Positions 1 through 7,199 are shown, counted from the first letter of the stretch. The stretch is DNA of 18,473 nt from Gammaproteobacteria bacterium (GCA_015490395.1 WFXX01000272.1:1-18473), one strand, 5' to 3'. Numbers and translations are program-made. The notes: a model not told the origin generated them from the letters alone.

Positions 1-54
1 CATCCACGCAGAGCACCTCCCGCGCCGGGGCCCGGGAGGTGCTCTGCGTGGATG
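1..54. repeat. Perfect 22-bp inverted repeat at the window edge (fold-back hairpin)
   Basis: Bases 1-22 are the exact reverse complement of bases 33-54, separated by a 10-base spacer (23-32). The right arm lies inside the methyltransferase coding sequence, where it encodes the conserved SAM-binding strand (VLCVDGS), so it is real coding DNA. The left arm gives no family-like residues in the same frame. The simplest reading is that the left arm is an assembly or amplification fold-back at a contig end rather than a biological hairpin. Confidence 0.85.
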
Positions 55-512
55 GCTCGGCCGCGGCCCTGGAGCGGGCCCGGGCCAACGCCGAGGCCAA
101 CGGGGTGGGGGGACGGGTGCGCACCCGGGAGGGCGAGGCCTTCGAGACCCTGCAGGCCCTGCGCCAGGCCGGAGAGCGCTTCGACCTGGTGATCCTGGAC
201 CCCCCGGCCTTCATCAAGCGGCGCAAGGACAAGCCCCAGGGGGAGGCCGCCTACCAGCGCCTGCACCGCCTGGCCCTGGAGGTGCTGGCCGAGGGGGGCG
301 TGCTGGTGGCCGCCTCCTGCTCCTTCCACCTGAGCGAGGAGGAGCTGCGTCTGTCCCTGCTCAAGGCCTCCCGGCGGCTGCGCCGGGGGCTGCAGCTGCT
401 GGAGCGGGGCCACCAGGGCCCCGATCATCCGGTGCACCCGGCCATCCCCGAGACGGCCTATCTCAAGGCCCTGTTCTGCCGGGCCTGGCCCGAGCCGGGG
501 GAGGTGCTCTGA
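3..512 (+). CDS. rlmI: 23S rRNA (cytosine) methyltransferase RlmI-like, 5'-truncated
   Basis: This is the C-terminal part of a class I SAM-dependent methyltransferase of the RlmI family, which methylates C5 of a cytosine in 23S rRNA (C1962 in E. coli). The frame is open from base 3, but recognisable protein starts only around base 21-24 (RAGAREVLCVDGS), because the first 22 bases are a fold-back copy of 33-54. Visible motifs are the SAM-binding strand VLCVDGSAAALERARANAE, the DPPAF motif (motif IV), and SCSFHLS (motif VI) carrying the expected catalytic cysteine. The family ending HPAIPETAYLKALF is present. Full-length relatives are near 400 residues; about 160 genuine ones are seen, and the PUA and N-terminal domains lie outside. 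A GTG at 39 is an in-frame codon, not the true start. The family call is firm; the exact target is by homology. Confidence 0.85.
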   Translation, partial: STQSTSRAGAREVLCVDGSAAALERARANAEANGVGGRVRTREGEAFETLQALRQAGERFDLVILDPPAFIKRRKDKPQGEAAYQRLHRLALEVLAEGGVLVAASCSFHLSEEELRLSLLKASRRLRRGLQLLERGHQGPDHPVHPAIPETAYLKALFCRAWPEPGEVL

Positions 513-552
513 GGCTGCGGGTGCGGATCGGAGAAGCCGACCCGGGCCCCGC

Positions 553-584
553 GCGGGCGGTTTTCTCCGCCCGCCCCCCTTTGG
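553..584 (+). terminator. Probable terminator hairpin after the methyltransferase gene
   Basis: A perfect 8-bp GC-rich stem (553-560 with 567-574) encloses a six-base loop (TTTTCT), about 40 bases after the rlmI stop. It is followed by a C-run and then only three T, so the U-tract is poor. It could be a weak intrinsic terminator or simply a stable hairpin. The rest of 513-689 shows no gene. Confidence 0.45.
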
Positions 585-674
585 GCAAGGGAGCGGCGGG
601 GCCCGGGCGCCTTCGTCCTATCTTGGTCGGCCGCGCGGGCCACCCCTGAAGGCCCCCGGAGGCTGGCCAGGCGA

Positions 675-680
675 TATACT
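675..680 (+). promoter_or_regulatory. Candidate -10 element for lgt (very short or leaderless mRNA)
   Basis: TATACT ends 9 bases before the lgt ATG at 690. A transcript starting about 7 bases downstream of it would leave only 2-4 untranslated bases. No -35 hexamer is visible at 16-18 bp spacing, and no Shine-Dalgarno precedes the ATG, which agrees with leaderless expression. The call rests on one AT-rich hexamer in very GC-rich DNA. Confidence 0.35.
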
Positions 681-689
681 GCCCGCCTT

Positions 690-1490
690 ATGCTCCCCTA
701 TCCGCGCATCGACCCGGTGGCCGTGCACATCGGCCCCCTCAAGGTCCACTGGTACGGGATCATGTACCTGGTGGGCTTCGCCGGCGCCTGGTGGCTGGGA
801 CGGCGGCGGGCGGCCCGGCCCGGCTCGGGCTGGCGCCCGGAGGAGATGGGCGACCTGGTCTTCTACGGGGCCCTGGGGGTGATCCTGGGCGGGCGCCTGG
901 GCTACGTGCTCTTCTACGACCTGCCCGGCTATCTGGAAGCGCCCTGGCGGATCCTCATGGTCTGGCAGGGCGGGATGTCCTTCCACGGGGGGCTGCTGGG
1001 GGTGATGGCGGCCCTGGCCCTCTACGCCCGGCGCACCGGGCGGCCCTTCCTGGCGGTGACCGACTTCGTGGCCCCCCTGGTGCCCCTGGGCCTGGGCGCG
1101 GGGCGATTGGGCAACTTCATCAACGGCGAGCTCTGGGGGCGGGTGACGGACCTGCCCTGGGCCATGGTCTTCCCCGACCCCCGGGCCGGGGGGCTGCCCC
1201 GGCATCCCTCCCAGCTCTACGAGGCCTTCCTGGAGGGGCTGGTCCTGTTCCTGATCCTGTGGCTCTACAGCCGCAGGCCCCGGCCCCTGGGGGCCGTCTC
1301 GGGCCTGTTCCTGCTGGGCTACGGGACCTTCCGCTTCCTGGTGGAGTTCGTGCGCGAGCCCGATCCCCAGCTGGGCTTCGTGGCCTTCGGCTGGATGACC
1401 ATGGGCCAGCTCCTGTCCCTGCCTCTCATCCTGGGCGGGGCGGGCCTGCTGCTGTGGGCGCGCCGGCGGGCGGGGAGGGCTGCCCCGTGA
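690..1490 (+). CDS. lgt: Prolipoprotein diacylglyceryl transferase
   Basis: Lgt transfers diacylglycerol from phosphatidylglycerol to the lipobox cysteine of prolipoproteins, the first step of lipoprotein maturation in the inner membrane. The 266-residue product has the family opening MLPYPRIDPVAVHIGPLKVHWYG, the SFHGGLLG motif, the signature GRLGNFINGELWG, and HPSQLYEA near the C-terminus. Several hydrophobic segments fit the usual seven-helix fold. E. coli Lgt is slightly longer (about 290). The ATG at 690 is chosen because it gives the conserved N-terminus; no Shine-Dalgarno is evident before it. The stop overlaps the thyA start (GTGA), so the two are probably cotranscribed and translationally coupled, an arrangement common in proteobacteria. 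Confidence 0.95.
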   Translation: MLPYPRIDPVAVHIGPLKVHWYGIMYLVGFAGAWWLGRRRAARPGSGWRPEEMGDLVFYGALGVILGGRLGYVLFYDLPGYLEAPWRILMVWQGGMSFHGGLLGVMAALALYARRTGRPFLAVTDFVAPLVPLGLGAGRLGNFINGELWGRVTDLPWAMVFPDPRAGGLPRHPSQLYEAFLEGLVLFLILWLYSRRPRPLGAVSGLFLLGYGTFRFLVEFVREPDPQLGFVAFGWMTMGQLLSLPLILGGAGLLLWARRRAGRAAP

Positions 1491-2320
1491 GGCCCTATCT
1501 GGCCCTGATGCGCAAGGTCCTCGCCGAGGGGGTGCGCAAGGCCGACCGCACCGGCACGGGCACCCTGAGCCTCTTCGGGGAGCAGCTGCGCTTCGACCTG
1601 GAGGCGGGCTTCCCCCTGGTGACCACCAAGCGGGTGCACCTGAAGTCGGTGATCCACGAGCTGCTGTGGTTCCTGCGGGGCGAGACCCGGCTGGACTACC
1701 TGCATGCCCACGGGGTCACCATCTGGGACGAGTGGGCCACCGAGGACGGGGAGCTGGGGCCCATCTACGGCCGCCAGTGGCGGGCCTGGCCGGCCCCGGA
1801 CGGGCGGACCATCGACCAGCTGGCCGAGGTGGTGGAGGCCATCCGCCGCCGGCCTCACAGCCGCCGTCTCGTGGTGAGCGCCTGGAACGTGGCCGAGCTG
1901 CCCGACGAGACGCTCTCCCCCCAGGAGAACGTGCGCCGGGGCCGCATGGCCCTGGCCCCCTGTCACGCCCTGTTCCAGTTCCACGTGGCCCAGGGCCGCC
2001 TCAGCTGCCAGCTCTACCAGCGCTCGGCGGACCTGTTCCTGGGCGTGCCCTTCAACATCGCCTCCTACGCCCTGCTCACCCTGATGATGGCCCAGGTCTG
2101 CGGCCTGCGGCCCGGATGGCTCATCCACACCTTCGGGGACGTGCACCTGTACCTCAATCACCTGGAGCAGGCCCGGCTGCAGCTCGCCCGCGAGCCCCGG
2201 CCCTTGCCGCGCATGCACCTGAACCCGGCGGTGGACGATCTCTTCGCCTTTCGCTACGAGGACTTCCGGCTGGAGGGCTATGATCCCCACCCGCCCATCC
2301 GGGCCCCGGTGGCCATCTGA
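1487..2320 (+). CDS. thyA: Thymidylate synthase
   Basis: ThyA methylates dUMP to dTMP using methylene-tetrahydrofolate, which becomes dihydrofolate. The GTG at 1487 overlaps the lgt stop and gives MRPYLALMRKVLAEG, matching the usual ThyA N-terminus; the open frame continues upstream only as a shadow of lgt. The 277-residue product shows DRTGTGTLSLFG, PLVTTKR, LLWFLRGET and TIWDEWA. The catalytic cysteine is C159 in APCHALFQF, followed by QRSADLFLGVPFN and YDPHPPIRAPVAI at the end. E. coli ThyA has 264 residues with its cysteine at 146. The whole 13-residue difference lies in one insertion just before the active site (around PDETLSPQENVRRG). folA follows at once, so the enzyme that recycles dihydrofolate is encoded next to the one that makes it. 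Confidence 0.97.
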   Translation: MRPYLALMRKVLAEGVRKADRTGTGTLSLFGEQLRFDLEAGFPLVTTKRVHLKSVIHELLWFLRGETRLDYLHAHGVTIWDEWATEDGELGPIYGRQWRAWPAPDGRTIDQLAEVVEAIRRRPHSRRLVVSAWNVAELPDETLSPQENVRRGRMALAPCHALFQFHVAQGRLSCQLYQRSADLFLGVPFNIASYALLTLMMAQVCGLRPGWLIHTFGDVHLYLNHLEQARLQLAREPRPLPRMHLNPAVDDLFAFRYEDFRLEGYDPHPPIRAPVAI

Positions 2321-2327
2321 GGCGGCC

Positions 2328-2864
2328 ATGGGGGAGGGGCCTGTCCGGCAGCCGGTGGCCTCCAGGGCAAGCCCTGGAACGGTGGCCATCGTGGTGGCCA
2401 TGGACGAGGGCCGCCTCATCGGGGTGGCGAACCGCCTCCCCTGGCGGCTGCCGGCGGATCTACGCCATTTCCGGCGCCTGACCTGGGGTCGGCCCGTGGT
2501 GATGGGCCGACGCACCTTCGAGTCCATCGGCCGGCCCCTGCCGGGACGGCGCAACCTGGTGGTGAGCCGGCAGGCAGGCTACGCGCCCCAGGGAGTGGAG
2601 GTGGCCCCCTCCCTGGAGGCGGCCCTGGAGCGGGCAGGGGGAGGGGAAGTGATGGTCATCGGCGGGATGAGCCTGTACCGTCAGGCCCTGCCCCTGGCCC
2701 GGCGGATCTATCTCACCGAGGTCCACGCCCGCTTTCGGGGCGATGCCCATTTTCCAGAGCTGGACCTCGGCGCTTGGCGGGAGGTGGCCCGGGAGGATCA
2801 CCCCGCGGACGGGGAGAACCCGGTGCCCTACAGCTTCGTGGTGCTGGAGCGGGCCGACCCCTGA
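2328..2864 (+). CDS. folA: Dihydrofolate reductase
   Basis: FolA reduces dihydrofolate to tetrahydrofolate with NADPH, regenerating the cofactor consumed by ThyA. Core motifs are VAIVVAMDEGRLIGVANRLPW, LPADLRHFRRLT (its Asp is the usual active-site acid), VVMGRRTFESIGRPLPGR, the nucleotide-binding VIGGMSLY, and a final beta strand ending YSFVVLER. I chose the ATG at 2328 because GAGG lies five bases upstream. It gives 178 residues, with about 18 ahead of the first beta strand. A GTG at 2382 would give a length nearer the typical 160, and the frame is also open back to 2280 inside thyA. Only 7 bases separate the chosen start from the thyA stop, so lgt-thyA-folA reads as one operon. Its end converges on the minus-strand ZapG-like gene 25 bp away. 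Confidence 0.93.
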   Translation: MGEGPVRQPVASRASPGTVAIVVAMDEGRLIGVANRLPWRLPADLRHFRRLTWGRPVVMGRRTFESIGRPLPGRRNLVVSRQAGYAPQGVEVAPSLEAALERAGGGEVMVIGGMSLYRQALPLARRIYLTEVHARFRGDAHFPELDLGAWREVAREDHPADGENPVPYSFVVLERADP

Positions 2865-2889
2865 GCGCAGCCCGCGGAGACGGAGCGGC

Positions 2890-3552
2890 TCAGCCCTCCT
2901 TGCGCCCGGCCTCGGCCGGCTTCTCGGCAGCCTCCTGCCCGGCAGCCCCTTCCTCGTCCGGCCGGCGTCCCTCCTGCCCGGCCTCACCGCCCCTCTCTGT
3001 CCCTTCTTGGGCGGGCCGCTGCTCGCCGGCGGCCTCCTCCCCGGCCCCCGGTGCCTCACCGCCGGCCTCGGCCGCCGGGCTCTCCGTGGCCTCCTTCCGG
3101 GCCGTCTCGGCGGCAGCCTCCTGCTGCTGGGCGTCCCCGCCGGCCTGCGCCTCCTTCGCCGCCTCGCCCCGGCCCGCAGCCTCACGCTGCCGCGCCGCCT
3201 CGTCCTGCTGATGCTCCAGCAGCTCCCGGCCCACGGGCTCGGTGGGCACCAGCTTCGGCGCGTCCGGCCCGCAGAGCTCCTGGGAGGAGGCCACCAAGTG
3301 GCGGAAGACCTCCCGGTAGGCGTCGGTCATGCGGTTGATGAGCTCGGCGGTGGTGACGAAGTGCTCCTTCACCCGCTGCCGGTAGCGGGCCTGCTCCTCC
3401 CGCAGCCGGCGCAGCTCCCGCTCCGCCGCCTGGGCGTGGCGGTAGGCAGTGGTGCTGCGGTGCCCGATGAAGCCCCCGATGAGCAGCCCCAGGATCAGGG
3501 CCAGGACCGTGATCAACGGCCACATGTAGGCAGGCATGTCTGTCCCCCCCAT
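2890..3552 (-). CDS. ZapG/YhcB-like (DUF1043) membrane protein with long low-complexity tail
   Basis: The product (220 residues from the ATG at 3552) has one N-terminal membrane helix (PLITVLALILGLLIGGFIG) followed by a charged helical region (AAERELRRLREEQARYRQRVKEHF). Next comes the conserved block TAELINRMTDAYREVFRHL, characteristic of the YhcB/ZapG family (DUF1043) of inner-membrane cell envelope and division proteins. After about residue 115 it becomes Ala/Glu/Gly/Gln-rich and repetitive for roughly 100 residues, so it is much longer than the 132-residue E. coli protein. GAGGGG lies 5 bases ahead of the start at 3552. An ATG at 3537 (MPAYMWPL) is an alternative, and the frame stays open to 3606. 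The gene appears monocistronic. The family assignment is good; the tail has no assigned role. Confidence 0.8.
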   Translation of the reverse strand: MGGTDMPAYMWPLITVLALILGLLIGGFIGHRSTTAYRHAQAAERELRRLREEQARYRQRVKEHFVTTAELINRMTDAYREVFRHLVASSQELCGPDAPKLVPTEPVGRELLEHQQDEAARQREAAGRGEAAKEAQAGGDAQQQEAAAETARKEATESPAAEAGGEAPGAGEEAAGEQRPAQEGTERGGEAGQEGRRPDEEGAAGQEAAEKPAEAGRKEG

Positions 3553-3724
3553 GGCGTCCCCTCGCTCACCCCTTTTCTGTTGTGCCTCGTTGTGCCCGCC
3601 GCGCATTTCCTCACGCGGGCGGGGGATTCCGGCCCGGCTGGCAAGGTTACGCCCGCCCCCGCAGAGGGGTCAAGGGCGCCCCGGGACGGTCAAGGGTCCC
3701 TGTCTCCAGGCCGATCTCCAGGGC

Positions 3725-5266
3725 ATGAGCCGGCCCCAGCCCATGGTAGCCACCCCGCCCCTGCTAGCCCGGGTCCAGGCCCGCCTGGAGGCCCTGGGTG
3801 ATTTGCCCGTCTTCAGCGCCTCGGTCAACCGGATCCGGCGGGTCAGCGCCGACCCGGAAGCCGACGCCATGGCCCTGGCCCGGGAGGTGATGAAGGATGC
3901 CTCCCTCAGCGCCCGCCTGCTGCGCCTGGCCAACTCGCCCCTCTACAACCGCGGCCAGGGGCGCATCGCCGTGGTCAGCCGGGCGGTGATCGTGCTGGGC
4001 TTCGAGGCCGTGCGCAACCTGGCCCTCACCATGAAGCTCCTGGAGGGCTTCGAGGCCGAGCACCCCGGGGTGGGACTGGCCCGCATCCAGCTCCGGGCCT
4101 ACCTCGCGGCGGTGCTGCTGCGGGAGCTGGCGCTCGCCGCGGGGCTACGCGAGGCCGAGGAGAGCTACGTTTGCGCCCTCCTCCATCCCCTGGGGGAGCT
4201 GGCCCTGGCCGCGGCCCTGCCCGAGGAGCACCGGGCGCTGCAACAGCACCTGGCCCGCGGCGGAGACCGCCAGCAGCTGGAGCAGGAGCTGCTCGGCTGC
4301 ACCCTGCACGAGCTGGGCCAGGCCCTGGCCGCCTCCTGGGGCTATCCTGCCTCGGTGACCGCAGCCATGGCCCCCGCGCCCGAGGAGGACGAGCCGGCCC
4401 GGGATGCGGCCGGCTTCAACCGCGCCCTGGCCCCCCTGAGCCACCGGTTGGTGCGCCAGCTCCAGGGCGAGCCCGGCGCCCCGGAGGAGCCCCTGGAGAC
4501 GGTGCTCGGGCGGATGGGGCGCATCGCCGCTGTGGAGCAGGATCGGCTGGGCCGGGCGGTGGAAGGGGCCTATCGGCGGGCCGCTGCCCTGGCCGAGGGC
4601 TTCGGGCTGGATCCCGCGGCCCTGCGGCCCCGGGTGGTGGAGACGGGCGATGCCCTGCGCGACCGCTGGGCCCGGCGTCTGGCCTTCGCCGCCGCGGCCC
4701 CGGAGGAGGGGGAGGCCTCCCCCGAGGTCTCCGGCGGCGCCGCGGGGCAGGGGGAGCCGGGGGGCGAGCCCGGGCGCGAGGCGCGGCTGCTGGCGGTGCT
4801 GCAGCAGCTGGGCGAGCTCCTGGTCGGCGGGGCGGGTGCGCACCAGGTCTTCGCCAAGGTGCTGGAGGGGCTGGTGGAAGGGGCCGGCTTCGACCGCGCG
4901 GCCCTCTGCCTGCTCAGCCCCGACCGGCGCAGCTACGCCTTGCGCCTGGCCGCCGGGCGGCGGCTGGAGCCGCTGCGCGAGGCTTTCCGGCACCGGCCGC
5001 TGGACCTGGCCCGCGATCCCTTGGCCCGGGCCTTGTGGGAGGGGCGCTCCCTGGCGCTGGAGGGCCTGGAGGGCCTCCCCCCGGAGCTGGCCCGGACCCT
5101 GGGGCCCGGCCCCCTGGTCACCGCGCCGCTGGCCCTGGAGGGGCGCCCCTTGGGCTTCTTCTATGCCGACCTGAGCCTGAGCGGCAGCCCCCTGCGAGAG
5201 CGGCACCACCGGGACCTGGGGCTGCTGGCGACCCAGGCGCGTATCGCCCTGCGCTTGGCTGGCTGA
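3725..5266 (+). CDS. HDOD domain signalling protein with C-terminal GAF domain
   Basis: The 513-residue protein begins with an HDOD domain (about residues 15-220), recognisable from LPVFSASVNRIRRVSADPEA, LAREVMKDASLSARLLRLAN, SPLYNRGQGRIAVVSRAVIV and LGFEAVRNLAL. The position where true HD phosphohydrolases have the HD pair reads LLHPLGELAL, so catalytic metal binding is not expected, as is usual for HDOD. A variable Ala/Glu/Gly-rich linker (about 325-351) leads to a GAF-type sensor domain (about 352-510: LLAVLQQLGELLVGG, FDRAALCLLSPDRRSYALRL, GPLVTAPLALEGRPLGFFYA). HDOD-GAF proteins are regulatory in bacteria, but the ligand here cannot be told. The start is uncertain: ATG 3725 or 3743 both precede the domain and neither has a strong ribosome site. 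The frame is open back to 3536 across the divergent promoter region. Confidence 0.8.
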   Translation: MSRPQPMVATPPLLARVQARLEALGDLPVFSASVNRIRRVSADPEADAMALAREVMKDASLSARLLRLANSPLYNRGQGRIAVVSRAVIVLGFEAVRNLALTMKLLEGFEAEHPGVGLARIQLRAYLAAVLLRELALAAGLREAEESYVCALLHPLGELALAAALPEEHRALQQHLARGGDRQQLEQELLGCTLHELGQALAASWGYPASVTAAMAPAPEEDEPARDAAGFNRALAPLSHRLVRQLQGEPGAPEEPLETVLGRMGRIAAVEQDRLGRAVEGAYRRAAALAEGFGLDPAALRPRVVETGDALRDRWARRLAFAAAAPEEGEASPEVSGGAAGQGEPGGEPGREARLLAVLQQLGELLVGGAGAHQVFAKVLEGLVEGAGFDRAALCLLSPDRRSYALRLAAGRRLEPLREAFRHRPLDLARDPLARALWEGRSLALEGLEGLPPELARTLGPGPLVTAPLALEGRPLGFFYADLSLSGSPLRERHHRDLGLLATQARIALRLAG

Positions 5267-5293
5267 GGCCCGCCGCTTGCCTGCATACCTACC

Positions 5294-5299
5294 TATAAT
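5294..5299 (+). promoter_or_regulatory. Consensus -10 box (TATAAT) upstream of pgl-glk
   Basis: A perfect TATAAT lies 32 bases before the pgl ATG in otherwise GC-rich DNA. No -35 hexamer is found at 16-18 bp; the region there is CGCCGC. No TG extension precedes it. It is a plausible sigma-70 promoter for the pgl-glk pair, possibly activator-dependent. Confidence 0.5.
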
Positions 5300-5331
5300 G
5301 CGAGGCACGTGCCCCCGCAGGAGAGGCCGCC

Positions 5332-6084
5332 ATGCTCGTGGGAGAGCTGCGCATTCATCCCGACCCCGAGGCCCTCGCCCGGGCCGTGGCTGAGCGCTGG
5401 GTGGAGCTGGCCGCCGAGGCGGCGCGGGCTCGGGGGCGCTTCCACGTGGCCCTGGCCGGCGGGAGCACCCCCCGCCGCCTCTACCGGCTGCTGGCCGAGA
5501 CGCCCTACCGGGAGCGTATCCCCTGGGCGCAGGTGCACCTCTGGTTCGGCGACGAGCGCTGCGTGCCCCCCGACCACCCGGAAAGCAACTACCGCATGGT
5601 GCGCGAGAGCCTTCTGGATCGGGTGCCCATCCCACCGGAGCAGGTGCACCGCATGGAGGGTGAGGCCGAGGATCCGGCCGAGGCGGCCACCCGCTACGCC
5701 CGGGAGCTGACCTCCCAGCTGCCTCTCTCGGCCCAGGGCGTGGTGCAGTTCGACCTGATCCTCCTGGGGATGGGCACCGACGGCCACACCGCCTCCCTGT
5801 TCCCCGGGACCCCCGTGCTGCGGGAGCGGGCCCGGCTGGTGGAGGCGGTCCACGTGGAGCGGCTGGGGCGCTGGCGCATCACCCTCACCCTGCCGGTCAT
5901 CGACCACGCCCACCACGTCCTGTTCCTGGTCACCGGAGCGGAGAAGGCCGCCGTGATCCGGGAGGTCTTCATCGGCCGGCCCTCCCCGCCTTACCCGGTG
6001 CAGCTCATCCAGCCCCGGGGCCAGGTGGAGTGGCACCTGGACGAGGCAGCCGCCGCCGAGCTGCCCGAGGAGCTGCGCCGCTGA
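5332..6084 (+). CDS. pgl: 6-phosphogluconolactonase
   Basis: Pgl hydrolyses 6-phosphogluconolactone to 6-phosphogluconate, the second step of the oxidative pentose phosphate pathway, also used in the Entner-Doudoroff route. The 250-residue product is of the DevB/Pgl type: VALAGGSTPRRLYRLL (sugar-phosphate binding), WFGDERCVPPDHPESNYRM, and FDLILLGMGTDGHTASLFPG near the middle, followed by RITLTLPVIDHAHHVLFLVTGAEKA. The length is normal for the family. The start at 5332 is supported by AGGAG about 8 bases upstream and by the promoter box at 5294. glk starts 7 bp after the stop, so the two form an operon. The usual third partner, zwf, is not in the window. Confidence 0.95.
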   Translation: MLVGELRIHPDPEALARAVAERWVELAAEAARARGRFHVALAGGSTPRRLYRLLAETPYRERIPWAQVHLWFGDERCVPPDHPESNYRMVRESLLDRVPIPPEQVHRMEGEAEDPAEAATRYARELTSQLPLSAQGVVQFDLILLGMGTDGHTASLFPGTPVLRERARLVEAVHVERLGRWRITLTLPVIDHAHHVLFLVTGAEKAAVIREVFIGRPSPPYPVQLIQPRGQVEWHLDEAAAAELPEELRR

Positions 6085-6091
6085 GGGGCCC

Positions 6092-7087
6092 GTGCGGGTC
6101 CTCGCCGCCGACATCGGGGGCACCCGTGCCCGGCTCCTGCTGACCGAGGTGGAGGGGGGCGCGGTGCGCCCGATGCACCGCGCCGAGCTCGCCAGCCGGG
6201 ACCACCCCCACCTCGCCGCCCTGCTGCGCCGCTTCCTGGAGGAGGCCCCGGCCGAGGCCCGCCGGGGCCTGGTGGCCGCCGCCCTGGGCCTGCCCGGACC
6301 TGTCGAGGGGCGCCCGCCCCGGCAGCGGGCCCGCATCACCAACCTCCCCTGGGAGGTGGAGGCCGAGGCCTTGCGCCAAGCCCTGGGCCTGGAGCGGGTG
6401 GTGCTGCTCAACGACTTTGTCGCCGTGGCCGAGGCCCTACCGGCCCTCGGCCCGGGGGATCTGGCCGAGCTCCAGGGCGGCGATCCGGATCCCGGGGCCC
6501 CGGCCCTGGTCTTGGGGGCGGGCACCGGCTTGGGGGTGGCCTGGCGCGTCCCCTGCGGCAGCGGCCACCGGGTGCTGGCCTCCGAGGGGGGGCACGCCGG
6601 CTTCGCCCCCCGCGGCGGGGAGCAGCGCCGCCTCCATGCCTTCCTGGAGGCCGAGCTGGGGCGGGTCTCCTGGGAGCGGGTGGTCTCCGGGCCCGGGCTG
6701 GTGGCCCTCTACCGCTTCCTGCTGCGGGAGCATCCCGGCGAGGGGGATCCGGCCCTGCTGGAGGCCCCCGACCCCCCGGCCGCCGTGGCGGCCGCCGCCG
6801 TCGGGGGCCGCCCGCTGGCCGCGCGCGCCCTGGAGCTGTTCCTGGGCCTCTACGGGGCCGCGGCCGGCGACCTGGCGCTGGCCGGCCTGCCCCGGGCCGG
6901 CGTCTTCCTGGCCGGCGGCATCGCCCCCAAGCTCCTCCACGCCCTCCGGGAGGGCCCCTTCCTGGAGGCCTTCCGCGCCAAGGGCCGCATGCGCCCCGTG
7001 CTGGAGCGCCTGCCCGTGCGGGTGATCCGCCATCCCTGGCCCGGGCTCCTGGGCGCGGCCCTGGCCGCCGCCCGAGCAACCCAGTAG
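6092..7087 (+). CDS. glk: Glucokinase
   Basis: Glk phosphorylates glucose with ATP to glucose-6-phosphate in the cytoplasm. The 331-residue protein is of the proteobacterial Glk family. It has the N-terminal phosphate-binding LAADIGGTRARLLL, ITNLPWEVE, VVLLNDFVAVAEAL with the expected catalytic Asp, LGAGTGLGVAW, ASEGGHAGFAPRGG, and the C-terminal GVFLAGGIAPKLL. The GTG at 6092 is chosen because it puts the phosphate-binding strand at residues 3-16 and lies 7 bp after the pgl stop; no other start fits. Together with pgl it prepares glucose for 6-phosphogluconate formation. No terminator is evident after the TAG at 7087. Confidence 0.94.
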   Translation: MRVLAADIGGTRARLLLTEVEGGAVRPMHRAELASRDHPHLAALLRRFLEEAPAEARRGLVAAALGLPGPVEGRPPRQRARITNLPWEVEAEALRQALGLERVVLLNDFVAVAEALPALGPGDLAELQGGDPDPGAPALVLGAGTGLGVAWRVPCGSGHRVLASEGGHAGFAPRGGEQRRLHAFLEAELGRVSWERVVSGPGLVALYRFLLREHPGEGDPALLEAPDPPAAVAAAAVGGRPLAARALELFLGLYGAAAGDLALAGLPRAGVFLAGGIAPKLLHALREGPFLEAFRAKGRMRPVLERLPVRVIRHPWPGLLGAALAAARATQ

Positions 7088-7149
7088 GTCTTCCTAAGTA
7101 ATCTTCCGTAGTTGCGCCTCGGCGGGGCCGGGTATAGAGTGTCCGCCAA

Positions 7150-7172
7150 AAGGTGTATGTGGAGCACCTCTT
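7150..7172 (+). promoter_or_regulatory. Candidate upstream NsrR-like box
   Basis: A 23-base site starts AAGGTGTAT and ends CACCTCTT. Against the enterobacterial NsrR consensus (half-site AAGATGYATTT, one centre base, inverted half-site) I count 17 of 23 allowed matches. Dyad symmetry is only partial (5 of 11 pairs). It lies just upstream of the -35 of the predicted cluster promoter. It is weaker than the site at 7181 and could instead be a different operator. Confidence 0.4.
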
Positions 7173-7199
7173 TACCGATAAAGTTGCTCTTTTTATACA
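7171..7199 (+). promoter_or_regulatory. Predicted sigma-70 promoter of the ncgABC-nirK cluster
   Basis: A -35 like TTTACC (7171-7176) and a -10 like TATACA (7194-7199) are separated by exactly 17 bp, in the only AT-rich patch between glk and the multicopper oxidase gene. Each hexamer matches consensus at four of six positions. A second, weaker option upstream is TTGCGC (7112-7117) with TATAGA (7133-7138), 15 bp apart. Confidence 0.5.

Noticed and set aside
791..1486. Long open frame running into thyA from within lgt, suggesting a 509-residue protein
   Set aside because: The upstream part is an out-of-frame shadow of lgt with Gly/Ala/Pro/Arg-rich, non-homologous sequence. ThyA homology starts exactly at the GTG at 1487.
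2861..2893. Inverted repeat CTGAGC / GCTCAG between folA and the ZapG-like gene, as a bidirectional terminator
   Set aside because: The arms are only 6 bp, the loop is about 20 bases, there is no T-tract, and both arms overlap the two stop codons. Chance is sufficient.
5277..5282. TTGCCT as a -35 element for the TATAAT at 5294
   Set aside because: The spacer would be 11 bp, too short for a sigma-70 promoter.
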